Positions 19,218-29,342 of a DNA stretch of 31,992 bases are shown here, piece after piece. Below the pieces are notes generated by a model. The model worked only from the letters and a program-made list of their open reading frames with translations, searched no databases and was not told the DNA's origin. Position numbers and translations under genes: made by a program. Position 1 is the first letter of the stretch; the number at the start of each line of letters is the position of its first letter. The DNA comes from Chromera velia (lineage: Eukaryota > Sar > Chromeraceae): positions 1 to 31,992 of the forward strand of contig JAHBMJ010001352.1 of NCBI GenBank assembly GCA_018398765.1. Reading direction: 5' to 3'.

Positions 19218-21485
19218 ATGGGGAACTGCTTGCAGTCCCCAGAAGATGAGGACGCCAGGCAGCTGTGGCAGGACCGGCAGATCTGCTGGGACCGTCCAAA
19301 GAAGGCCATCGCCCTCCGACCGGGGGAGGTTCTTCACAATACTTTTGAGAAAGTGGAGGACACAAAGGTAGGTCGGTAGTCCGTCGTGGTTTGGGAGACA
19401 CTTCGTGACACATTCAAACATCTGTGTGTCTATCTGTCTGTCTGTGCCTGCAGGGTGACAACGCCATGGGGAAGCTGTCTGTGACGAATCTGAGGATCAT
19501 TTGGGTATCCGACACAACACCCAAAATTAACATTTCTATTGGATTGGGCAACGTGGTCTATCTGCACTTCAACATGGCCAACACGAAAGCCTACCAGAGA
19601 ACCAGAGCCCCGAACATCATGACGCAGTACAACAACACACGGTTCGAGTTTACCTTCGCCTCTCCTCCTGCAGAGTCAATGAACATGTTCTCTATGCTGG
19701 ACATGACAATCAAGTCAGTAGAGAAAGAGGGGGCGGGTTGGGGACGCAAAAGCCCCAGGGCAAGGGTCAATCAAGGTTCCAAAAAGAAGAGACGGAGAGA
19801 GACTCACGGTGGAGGGGGGGAGAAAAGGACGAGGGCAGCGGCTGTGCTTCGGAGGGGATAATCTGTCGGCGATTTTGTTGCAAGCTTTTCTTTCCGGACT
19901 CCCGCCCGACCGGTTTCCCCCGCCTTCCACTCTAGCCGGCATAATCTCATAACAGCTGTGCCCGTAGGAAGTGTGTGCCCAAGCTCTCTCTCACACGCAG
20001 AGTCTCCCATCTGTTTGTGCTGAATCGTGTGAGTCATCATGCAATGGCATGGATGCTTGCAGGAGATACCGTGCCACACGCGCATTTCGGGACCTCATTC
20101 TCAGGTCCGTTTGTTCGTTCGTTCAATGACAAGCAGGGCGTGTGTGCGTGTGTGTGAATTCACAGCTGGATGGGATCATTGTGTGAATCCTCGCAGTCCA
20201 ACCCAACCGGCAATGAGGGGGGAGAGGAACGAAACAAAGGGGAAAAGAAGTGAAGGAGCAAAGAGGGGGTGTAGTATTTATGCCTGCGAGTGAGACGCCT
20301 GACCAAAATGCGAAGTCTCTTCTCTTCTCTTCTCTTCTCTGCACCGATTTCTCTGTCGCATTTAGACAAAGGATTTTTCTACCGGAGCAACTGACTTCTG
20401 TTCTGACACGATCCCATTATGAATGGATAAAAATACAAATAAATGAATGGTGGGATAAACTTAGAGAAGACGAACAAACGATCGACTGGATGATGATGCA
20501 GGGATGAAAACCTGTTGACGAATGGGGAGGTGAATCTTTTGTATGAAGAGGAGCTTCAAAAGAAGGCCGGTCGAAACCCTCCTCCCGTGCTCTTTTTTTT
20601 TCTTTTCTTTTTTGTCTCTTCTTGTTGAGCCTCTTCCTTCCTTGTACGAGCAGGAAAGTAATGACGACTGTGCTTGTAAAAAGAAAAATTGATGCTTCTT
20701 CTCTTCCCTTGTATTCTTGTGTGAGGTTGCTGAAACGAAGATGCATGAACACGTATGTTGGCTGCAAAGAAAGGGGGGGACAAAGGGATCATCAGTTCTT
20801 TTTCTTTTTTTTTCGGCCCTCCCCCCTAAGGAACAAGAGGGTGCCTCCTCATCTCATGGTCGTGCATGTGTTTCTTCTTTTTCTGCTTCTGTCCGGGGGC
20901 GTGCATGGGCAGAAAGACGGCATGCAGAATTGATTCCTTTCTGTCGCTAAATTCGCTGCTTGGAGGAAGGCCCAAACCTGCATATATGCATGCATACACG
21001 CACTATGTTCTGTGTAAATCTGCGTGTGCACATATTGTGAATGCAACGATGAATATTTGCATGATTGGTGCAGTACACTTCATGTGACAACCTGACAAGC
21101 GACGAGTCCTTCCCGGGAACTTTCTTCATCACAAACGTCCGTGCGTGCGTGCGTGGATGTGCTGCATGCGTCGTGATCGATCGACCGAGTGTCGTACAGC
21201 ATTCATGATAAGTACATGCAGATCGGATGAATGCGATGCGTTCGCCTCTTCTTTTTTGGGGTTAGAGGCTGACTTTGTGGGGTGGCAAGTGGACGGCTCT
21301 CTCTTTCCCTCTCTCGGTTTCTCTTCGTCTCTTTTATGTAGGATTAGTTAGTGTCTCGGATGGGTGACCTGCCTGACGAGGGTGCGCATTTGACTGCCGA
21401 ATACATCGATCTGCTTTTTTGTCGCGCAACTTCATGCACAGGCAAGCCTGGTGTGTGTGTGTGTGTGCGTGTGTGTGTGTGTGTG

Positions 21486-21517
<32 letters not shown>

Positions 21518-22500
21518 CGCGTGTGTGTATTCGCACGCACATCTGGCAAACACACGCAGACTCTCCTAAAGAACTAACCGAGTCTTTGAGTGAAACTACC
21601 GTTCTTGTCTACCTGTCTGTTGCATGATACATGAATGGATTGACCGGTGAAGCTGTGGCTGCACGCATGCAGTTCCGCCTCGTATGGTCAAGTCGAGACA
21701 CTCCCAACATCAACGTCTCCGTGCCCTTCCTCCAGACGGTCAGTCAGTCGATCGGCTACACATGCATACACCTGGATAGTATGCATCTCACGCCTGTCTG
21801 TACCTACTTAATTCTTTTCGCATGCGCCCATTCAGTCACACGCAATCTCTGGATGCCCTTCACGCTGGTCTGTGCGTGCAGAGAGCTGGTCTGTGCGTTC
21901 AGTGGCCACGCAGGGGGGCGTGTCATGAATTCATCCGAATTCCTTCCTGCTCGGCATTCATCTGCTTGCCTTACAGGCTGCTCGTATAGGTAATTCAGCG
22001 CTGCATTGCATCTACTTGTGTCCTACTTTTCCTCAAACAAATGAATGCAGAAGAGCATAGGTTCCCGCTACTCCCGCTTTGGAACAGCCCTCGTGCTGGA
22101 GACCTGCACACTCAGCGGGGGGTACATTCTAGGGTTTAAGTTTGCAACGACTGCGGAGTTCCAGGCTGTGTCGGATCTTCTCAACAAGCTTCTTACCGGT
22201 CAGTCGGCTTCTCGTAGGGGGGGTGACTGTTGATACCGACTGTAGCAACATATTGGGTTGCTTTGATTCACTTCCTGTTGGAGGGCATAATTTTGACGGT
22301 TGCTATGTGAACCCCTAGACTGTCTGCGCAGTGACGATGGAGGGAAGTGCAGGAATTTTATCTGGAAGAAGGAATTGTGTACCGCAAATGTGAGTGGATG
22401 TATGGATGGTGGATCGCGGTTCATCCACATGAGATGTTTTTGTTTCTGCACGCTCTTTCCTTCCTTCTTTCTCCCACTGTCTGTGTCTCTTTCTCTCTCT

Positions 22501-22535
<35 letters not shown>

Positions 22536-23541
22536 TGTGCAGCGAGTCGACAAAAACCCTGGTTTGGCCCCCCGACTGCGAGGGTCCAGGTGATGAACGA
22601 TCGGGTCAGTCAGCTCCACGCTTGCTCTCTCTCTCTTGTTGTGTGTTTCGTTAGTTCCCTTTCCTCACGTGTTTGTTTAGCTCAAGACGAAAAAAAACGG
22701 AGGGCCCCACATTGAGGAAGGAGCGATGGATGGGGAGCGTATGGATAGTTAGTGAGTGCATGCGTGTGCGTGCGCGGGAAAGGCTGAAGCTCCTCGTCAC
22801 CTTATGTCTCGTGGTAGCTGATGCCGATGGGCATCGTGTGACGATCGCAAATGCCCTCCCTGCCTCTCTGTGATGGCTGATGGATGATGATGCTGGCTGG
22901 GTTGCGGCAAGAGCTCTGTGTGTCTGCTTCCGAGACGTTAACGCACAACGACAAAAAAAAGGAAAAGGACTTTCTGCGTCGTTGCACCTTCCAGAGAAAG
23001 CTGATGCTTCCGGGATGTCTGTCTCGTCTCACTCGCATGCATGTCTTGTGGGAAGCTCATGCTGCCGGAAGACGTGTTCTGTGCACTTTGTTTGTAGTCA
23101 ATGAATTCTGCATCGGTCCTATTTATTGCAAGCGTCTGCATCGCGACCCATTTCTGCCTGCAGTGCATGTTTGACCCTAGTTCTCTTCTTTTCTCTTTCT
23201 GTCTATCCTGGCTGCAGCTTGTCATCGTTCCCGATGGACAGGAAGAGGTTGCTGAGGAGGAAGAGGGAGACGAAACGAGACGGCTGGCGGAACAGAACGG
23301 GATCAGACTCACTCCGGTTGCCGCTGGGGGAGAGGAGCGGCCTGCGTTCCCTGTTGACACCAGCGGGGCCATGGACGCGTCTGCAATATCGGCAGGGCCG
23401 GCGGCAGCTGCTGCTGCTGAGGAGGACGGAGGGGCGGGTGCCGTGGCGTTGCCGGGTAGCGCAAGCGCGGCACCAGAGGAACCATCACAGCCCCAAACAG
23501 CGGGGGCGGCTGAGGCGCCCCGCCTGACTGTCAGTGAGTGA
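19218..23541 (+). CDS. BBS5: BBS5, BBSome subunit with tandem PH-like DM16 repeats
   Basis: Exons 19218-19367, 19454-19713, 20063-20104, 20502-about 20529 or 20565, 21074-21136, 21673-21738, 22051-22198, 22543-22589 and 23218-23541. BBS5 is the phosphoinositide-binding subunit of the BBSome, the coat that moves membrane proteins in cilia. Recognisable BBS5 segments are LRPGEVLHNTFEKVEDTKG, GKLSVTNLRIIWVSD, NNTRFEFTF (first DM16/PH repeat), RAFRDLILR, then SFPGTFFITN, FRLVWSSRDTPNINVSVPFL, RFGTALVLET and SGGYILGFKF (second repeat). The start is ATG 19218, since an in-frame TGA lies two codons upstream; it gives MGNC, an N-myristoylation-like N-terminus. The 3' edge of exon 4 is unsure: a GTGAAT donor after 20529, or a GC donor after 20565 that fits homology better. 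Exon 9 (VPDGQEEVAEEEEG then Ala-rich) may end at TGA 23539-23541 or splice at 23532 into RING exons. Confidence 0.86.
21451..21529. repeat. (GT)n microsatellite in BBS5 intron
   Basis: A GT run with a few GC interruptions, in the intron 21137-21672. Confidence 0.95.
22475..22531. repeat. CT-rich then (GT)n tract before a BBS5 exon
   Basis: TCTCTCTCTC followed by GTGTGTG runs almost to the acceptor at 22542, acting as the polypyrimidine region of this intron. Confidence 0.9.
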
Positions 23542-24101
23542 GTGAGAGGCAACTCAGTCAGCATTCAGGAGCATAGAAAGAAAAGAAGGACTTTGAGATC
23601 TTTGCGTGGATGAGAAAGAGAAGGAGAAATGTCGTCCGGATAGCCTTTTCTTTGCTTTTCTGTCCGTCGGTCTGCCGCATTTTGCCATCCTGTCTCATCT
23701 CTGCCTGGCTTCCGAGGAGAAACAAACCTCTGATTGTAGACCTTTGTGACTGTCTAAAGAAAATGTACAGTCTGTCTGTCTGTTTGTCTGTCTCTTGGTC
23801 TGCCTGCCTGTCTCTTTTTGAAGGGAAAAAAGGGCGGAAAGAGAATGACTGGGAAGATAAATGCTTGATATTATCTCTCTCGCACTCCTTCGCTGTCTCT
23901 CTGTTCCATATTGCTCTGTATAGCTGCATGCTTGCTTAGGATTCTGCACATTCTTTTCTTCCTCCGTTCCTCTACTTCCTTCCTTCTTTCCTTTCTTTTT
24001 TTCTTCTTATTCGTTTCTCTTTTCGTTCCTTTCTTCCGTCTACTCTACCTGTCTTGGGTGACTTTCCGCCCTTGTCTCTCTCCCTCTCCTTCTCATTGCA
24101 G

Positions 24102-26389
24102 CTGCCGATAGGACACGATCCTCATAACGTTGTTGCCGGGGTAGGTCAGAAATGGGAAGGGAAGCGGAAATGGACGCTTAAGCAGAGAGGCTCTGAACAT
24201 TGAGGGCGGTGCAAGCAATCACATAGGATAAGATAAGATGAGATGGAGTTAGAGGGAAGGGAGAGCGGCTTCTCTTCTCGCTGTATTTAGCCGTTCTTTC
24301 TTTCTGTGTTTCTTTCTCAACTGATGTTTCAATTTTTGTCTGTCGGCCTGTCGTGACGGTTGGCGTGTTTGTGCGTGCGTGTGTGCGTGTGTATGGGTTC
24401 GGGAAAGAGAACTTTTCTTTCAGCTCCCGAATTGATGATTCTCGAGAGGCCATTGCATTTGTCACTGCATAGAGATGTCGTCATTTTTTTGTTTTTCCGA
24501 GACGAACGGGTTGCTCCAAATTTGTGGGAGTTCAAAACGAAGAAATGGCTGACGTTTGGTTGCAATGGCAGGTGTGTTCTCTTCCAAGGGGCTTTTTTCT
24601 TCTTCCGAGCATTCTTTTTTTCTTCCTTCTTTCCTTCCTTTCTTTTTTTCTATGCAGCGACGGTCGAGGGATGAGACTCTCGACTTGAGGAGAATGGGCG
24701 AGAAGGTAAGAGAGCGAGTGTGTGTGTGGGTGTGTGTGTGTGTGCCTGTCGGTCTTTCCATCTTTCTGTGCGGGTACTGCATCTCTGCAAGGGCTCGGGT
24801 GGTTCCTCTCGCCTGCGTGCGTCGTTTTTCTCCCAATTGACATGCAACGTGCGTGTCTGATTTCTCTCTCTCGCATGTGATGGGAACCTTGACACCCCCT
24901 TCTTTTCAACCCACCCGTTGTTTCCCACTCCACTCCTCTTCTGTTGAATCGCCAATGCCCCACAAACCTTGACGGACCCACAAGTGCCGGTCTTTGCCTC
25001 TCCACCGCTTTTTTCCTGCGGCGTGTTTCTCTTTGTCACTCGCCCGGTTTTTTTGTTTTCCTCTCTTCATTCTGTCTGTCCGTCCGTCTATTTTCACTGG
25101 CTGCTGGCTACTGTCTGTCTATGTGTCTGTGTGTGCAGGAACACCCGGTGGCGGAAAACGCGGGGGGGATGTCCCCACAGAGTCGGAAGTACCACAGCCG
25201 TGCTCCCAACTGCGTGATCTGCCTGACAAGGAGAGACGACGTGAGCAGACAGACACACAGACAAATGGATACCCACCCGCACAGATGCATTCTCTTGCCC
25301 TCCCTCTCTTTGTTGTACTCTGTTAACAGTGCTCGTCAACTTTGTGTGTTTTTTCCTGCACGCGTCTGCATATCCTCTTTTTGTCGAAAATGTTTCTTTC
25401 TTGGGACTTGATTTCTGCCCCTTTGGGAAGCGGTCTTTCTTTCTTTCTTTCTTTCTTTCTTTTCTTTCTTTCTTTCTTTCTTTCTTTTTTCCTTCCTTCC
25501 TTCCTTTCTTTCTTTCTTTTCTTTTCTTTCTTTCTTTCTTTTTTTTTTCTTTCTTTCTTTTTTTTTTTTTTCTTTCTTTTTTTCTTTCTTTCGTTCTTTC
25601 TTTCTTTCTTTCTTTCACATCTTCATGTGCGTACACTGAATGAATGAAGTGCGTGCCACATGTGCCGGCCCGACACGGATGGGATGAATGGATGCATGGA
25701 GAAATCAAATAATCCTGGAAGGAGTACGTTGCATATGTTCATGCTTCTTCTCCTGTCCTGCAATGCCTCGTGCAAAATGGGGTTGAATGGAGTGGAGTGG
25801 AATGGCGCATTGACCTCTGTCTGTTGCATTCTTGTTTGTTTGCTGGCTTTCTTGCAGGTGGCGTTCGACCCTTGTGGTCACGTTTGTTGCTGTCACCAAT
25901 GTGCAGAGTCTCTGGCACAGAAACTGTGTCCGGTCAGTTTTCGTCTTCAGGTCCTTTCGGAAGTCTTTCTGTCTTTCTTTCCTTCTTTCTGTGTCTCTGT
26001 TTTGTTCTGGCAGTCTTCATAGAGGGGCGAGAAAAGTCGTTGAAACACGAACAAGAAGAGTGCCAGAATTGCTTGTGATTCTTTTGCCAGCAAGCAGTGA
26101 GTGAAACAAGCAGCATCCGGTTTGAAGTTTCTTTTCTGTTCGAATTCGATGTGGGTTGGATTGGGGACGTGTGAATTAACTCAGTAGTACTCTCCGTTGG
26201 CAGAGGCGGAGAATGTTATATTAATAGAAGAAACCCCCCAATACGAAGGAAGGCAGGCAGGCAGGCAGGAACGAGCATGGGCCCACGGGTTTTCTTGAGG
26301 CCTCGCTCGCTTTTCTGTGCGGATTTTGTCAGAAGCAATTCGATCAGGCGGAATTTCATATATCTCCGTCTGTTTTTCTCTTCTCTCTT

Positions 26390-26438
<49 letters not shown>

Positions 26439-26501
26439 TCCTTCGTGCAGATTTGTCGAAAGCCCATCGAAAAGATGCTCCGGATTTTTATCACGCGCTA
26501 G
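24102..26501 (+). CDS. C-terminal RING finger (IAP/MUL1-type) exons; own gene or 3' part of a BBS5 fusion
   Basis: Exons 24102-24140, 24658-24705, 25139-25240, 25858-25932 and 26451-26501 are all phase 0 and end at TAG. The last three encode a C3HC4 RING: CVIC, then DPCGHVCCCHQCAE, then LCP|ICRKPIEKMLRIFITR and stop. Spacing CGH-x3-C-x2-C and ending soon after CPIC match C-terminal RINGs of IAP, MUL1/SP1 and LOG2/MGRN1 E3 ubiquitin ligases, which bind the E2 and promote substrate ubiquitination. The first two exons (LPIGHDPHNVVAG; RRSRDETLDLRRMGEK) rest only on splice signals and phase. I find no convincing separate start: between 23541 and 24102 lies pyrimidine-rich, intron-like sequence. 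Joining 23532 (GTCAGT donor) to 24102 keeps the BBS5 frame open. RING identity is firm; gene limits are not. Confidence 0.75.
25436..25617. repeat. (CTTT)n polypyrimidine tract, about 180 bp, intronic
   Basis: An almost unbroken C/T tract of CTTT units with CCTT and T-run variants lies in the intron 25241-25857. It is all pyrimidine on the sense strand except for a single G near 25592. Confidence 0.93.
26385..26438. repeat. (CT)n(GT)n tract before the last RING exon
   Basis: CTCTCTCT then GTGTGTGT ends 12 bases before the acceptor at 26450, the same arrangement as at 22475-22531. Confidence 0.92.
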
Positions 26502-26624
26502 TTTGTTTGCTTGCATGCATGAGTGGTCACGCTGAGTGACTGACTGAGGCCGTCCGGTTGGATGGATGGGGGGGGGTTCTCTTCTTTCTTGTTCGTTGGA
26601 TCAGATGGTTCTTCATGTTGGCAA

Positions 26625-26657
26625 GGGGAAGGGAGGGGAGGGGAGGGAAGGGGGAGG
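26625..26657 (+). other. G-run cluster with G-quadruplex potential
   Basis: Six runs of three or more G separated by one or two A (GGGGAAGGGAGGGG and onward) lie about 120 bp after the RING stop codon, on the sense strand. Confidence 0.6.
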
Positions 26658-27772
26658 ATGGCTTCTTCATTCATGGTTTACTCGCTTCTTTTCCTTTCCT
26701 CGTTTTTCTTTTTGCTCGGGGACCTTTTTTTTTCTTTTCTTTTTCTCCCCAAGGAACCTCTCCCCCTCGCATGAAATAGGCAGGGTGGGAGAGCACACAG
26801 GCACGTATCTGGAGCAGAGGGGGGGGACCAACTGTCGCTGAGAAAGAAACCGAAGTAGGCGTCGGGGGGAGGGGGGGAAGAGGCATTGCGGTTTGTATGG
26901 AGGGTTGTGAGCGGGTGGATGGACAGAATTCTTCTGAATCAATCAGGAAAGAAGAATTCATTCGGCCTTTCCCTTTTCCCGCACGGAGTTTTGCCCTCCC
27001 TCTCCCTGCCTACACAATGCGTGTCATGTGTACTTGCCGCATCTATCGGGTGGGTGCATGTGGCGGTTCGTGTGACTCTCTGCTGGGGGTCTGTTCTTTC
27101 CTCTGCATGTTTTCGGCGTGCACTTACCTTTCTCGACTTGATTTGACTTGTATTTATTCAACCCCCAGAGAAAGAACGACGTCTGCCCCCCCTCCCTTTT
27201 GCCAATTAATGTGAGTGCCTCACGGCGGGCGGGGGGGTGGAGGTCTGTTCGTGACTGTTTCTTTCTTGCCTCCTCGCTTTCGGTATTTCGTTAATTCGCC
27301 CTCAGAAGGAGCTCCGAAGGCGAGGGATGGATGGGTGTAAGGAAGGATCTGCAAACCTGCGGGTGTGATCTGAAACCGTGACACGAGATCTGGGTTTGAG
27401 TCCTCTGTTTGATCTGTTCAAAGAGAGCAGAAAGAGGCAAAACGACCAAAGTGGAGAAACGGCCGAAGAGCCAATTGCCAAAAACGATGGATCAAGGGAA
27501 GAGATACGAAGAGATCTCTCATTGGAGTGCAAAGGGGTCGATCGATCTACCGTGTCTTCGTATGCGACTCGGGACAGGTGCAAGGAGGCCTCGGCAAAGG
27601 GAACCGTGCCCCCATTATGTTAATACGTCGGATCAATCAATGATTCATGGCTCGACTCGAGCACTCTGAATTCTCAACGAATTGCAGCTGCGCTGTCGAT
27701 CAAGTTACCGCTCAAGTATAAACTATGAAGCGAAATGACGTGATCTCTCGTAAACGCAGACGCACACGTGCG

Positions 27773-27774
<2 letters not shown>

Positions 27775-27809
<35 letters not shown>

Positions 27810-27822
27810 GCACACACACAGA
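27775..27822. repeat. (CA)n microsatellite
   Basis: A CA run to about 27806, then CG and CA words, in non-coding flank at the start of the AT-rich stretch. Confidence 0.93.
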
Positions 27823-28288
27823 GAGACAGAGAGAGTCAGACACACAAAAAGATATAATACTGATATATATAGATACAAACGTCCCTGCTACCAGCCACGC
27901 TATTATACTTGACTAATAGATTATCTATAGGAGTCAAGTCTAAACCTAAGTCTAAACACAGTTTCAAAACTAACTAGAAAACTATGTTGCATGCTAGCTA
28001 ACTTGAAAACTTCTCTGAATTGAACTAAAAGTTGATCGAAAATCTATATACAGCTCCTAACGGAAAAGGTAAGGTCGTGGGAAGACATGGAGAGCTCATA
28101 GGTGGTTGAGATAGTTTGCCAGTGTGCACATATTTAGCGGACATATAAAGTTTAGTTTAAAACTGCAAAATGATACCCAAATCTGTAGACTCTCCATATG
28201 CATTAAATTACTACCAGCTTTATATAATCTTATCATAGATCTCATCTTATGATTTAATTTATTTGTTGTTTTATTTAATCGGTGCAAG

Positions 28289-28592
28289 TAACATCTATGA
28301 GTCGGCTTGCTATGTCAAAATAGTGAACATAGTAAAAATAGTGACTATTTTTACTATTTGCTACATTGAATAGTAAAATAGTTCATAATAATTAGCTATT
28401 TCTACTATTTTAATAGTAAAATAGCACCATTTTACTATTTAAATAGTAAAACTAGCTAACTATTTTCTAACTAGCCTAGTAGTATTTTACTATGTGACGT
28501 AGCAAATTTTAAAAATAGTAACTATTTGAACTATTTTTACTATTTTTTCAACTATTTTTACTATTTTAAATAGCTTGCCGACTCATAGATGA
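28289..28592. mobile_element. Foldback TIR element (304 bp) built of AATAGT/ACTATT words
   Basis: TAACATCTATGAGTCGG at 28289 and CCGACTCATAGATGA ending at 28592 are inverted repeats. They are flanked by the exact 8-bp direct repeat GGTGCAAG at 28281-28288 and 28593-28600. The interior is almost wholly made of AATAGTAAAATAGT-like words and their complements, so the whole element can fold on itself. No coding capacity. Confidence 0.82.
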
Positions 28593-28600
28593 GGTGCAAG

Positions 28601-29342
28601 CTAATATCTGGCAGTGGACCGCAGGAATTTTCCGGAACATAATTAAAGTCGTATCTAGAGTCCTATCCTCTAGCCTATCCTATCCGGCCTAATTCATTAA
28701 ACTTTGAACGCTTTGTTAGCGAAGCTATATAATTTTTAAAAGTACAGTTCAAAGTTAGGAATAATAATTTTTGATACACTAAGATGGACTGGGTTAACAT
28801 TGAACTTAACAACAATATTACAACCGGTGTGACATTCTTTGTACAATAATTATCTAATAGATAATTATACAGTGTATCAGTATCATTGCACAACCGTTGT
28901 CAAAATTACAAAGTTTACTATTAGAAGTCACCATCATTCATGCAATCAAACCGTTTCACGGTTTTTGTGTTTTCATGCGCGGCATTGCGTGCGTGAAACA
29001 AAAACGTCAAAAACACATGTATCTCGTCGTAACCTCGAACTTGAGTGGGTATGTACACATTAAGGAGCAGTGGAACCTCGGGCAGTAGCTAGGGCAGTAG
29101 ACTGTACGCTACTACTACTACTAAGGCAGAGCGTAATGCTGGCGAACCCCGCCGAATGACTTCAAAGCAGCATTAAGCTTCGAAGCCCCATTGTTTAGGA
29201 CTCTATTCTTGGCTCAAATTTCACGATAGTCAGTCTTCTCTCTCTCTCTCTCTCTCTCTGACATTGACGACCTCCCACCGATCGCAAAGTCCTCCCCCCC
29301 CCCCTCTCAACGTCCTTCTATTCCACTCCGCCCCCCCCCCTC
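28601..29342. other. AT-rich intergenic DNA; no gene recognised
   Basis: No convincing gene. Features are a 23-bp hairpin at 28846-28868, a CTACTACTACTACTA run near 29109, a CT run at about 29237-29260, and two C runs each followed by TCTCAACG (about 29288-29311 and 29330-29348). The second of these overlaps the end of the minus-strand Pro/Gln-rich gene. Confidence 0.5.
28846..28868. repeat. 23-bp AT hairpin
   Basis: ATAATTATCTA and TAGATAATTAT are perfect 11-bp inverted arms with a single-base centre. Confidence 0.85.

Larger units (their letters stand above)
26502..28288. other. 3' flank of the RING exons; no recognised gene
   Basis: Contains G-rich runs, a CA microsatellite (about 27775-27806) and, from about 27830, AT-rich DNA. 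Short frames (for example 27378-27623 plus, Lys/Glu-rich, 81 codons) show no domain I recognise. Confidence 0.5.

Noticed and set aside
21451-21529. CRISPR-like or coding repeat in the GT run
   Set aside because: It is a plain dinucleotide microsatellite without spacers, inside an intron.
23610-23800. Candidate first exon of a separate RING gene (MRKRRRNVV with a hydrophobic stretch)
   Set aside because: No good donor of the local type follows in the right phase, and the hydrophobic part runs into a TCTG microsatellite.
29040-29215. Possible tRNA or small RNA gene near the CTACTACTA run
   Set aside because: I could not place acceptor, anticodon and T arms with a GTTCGANTC-like box; no structure was convincing.
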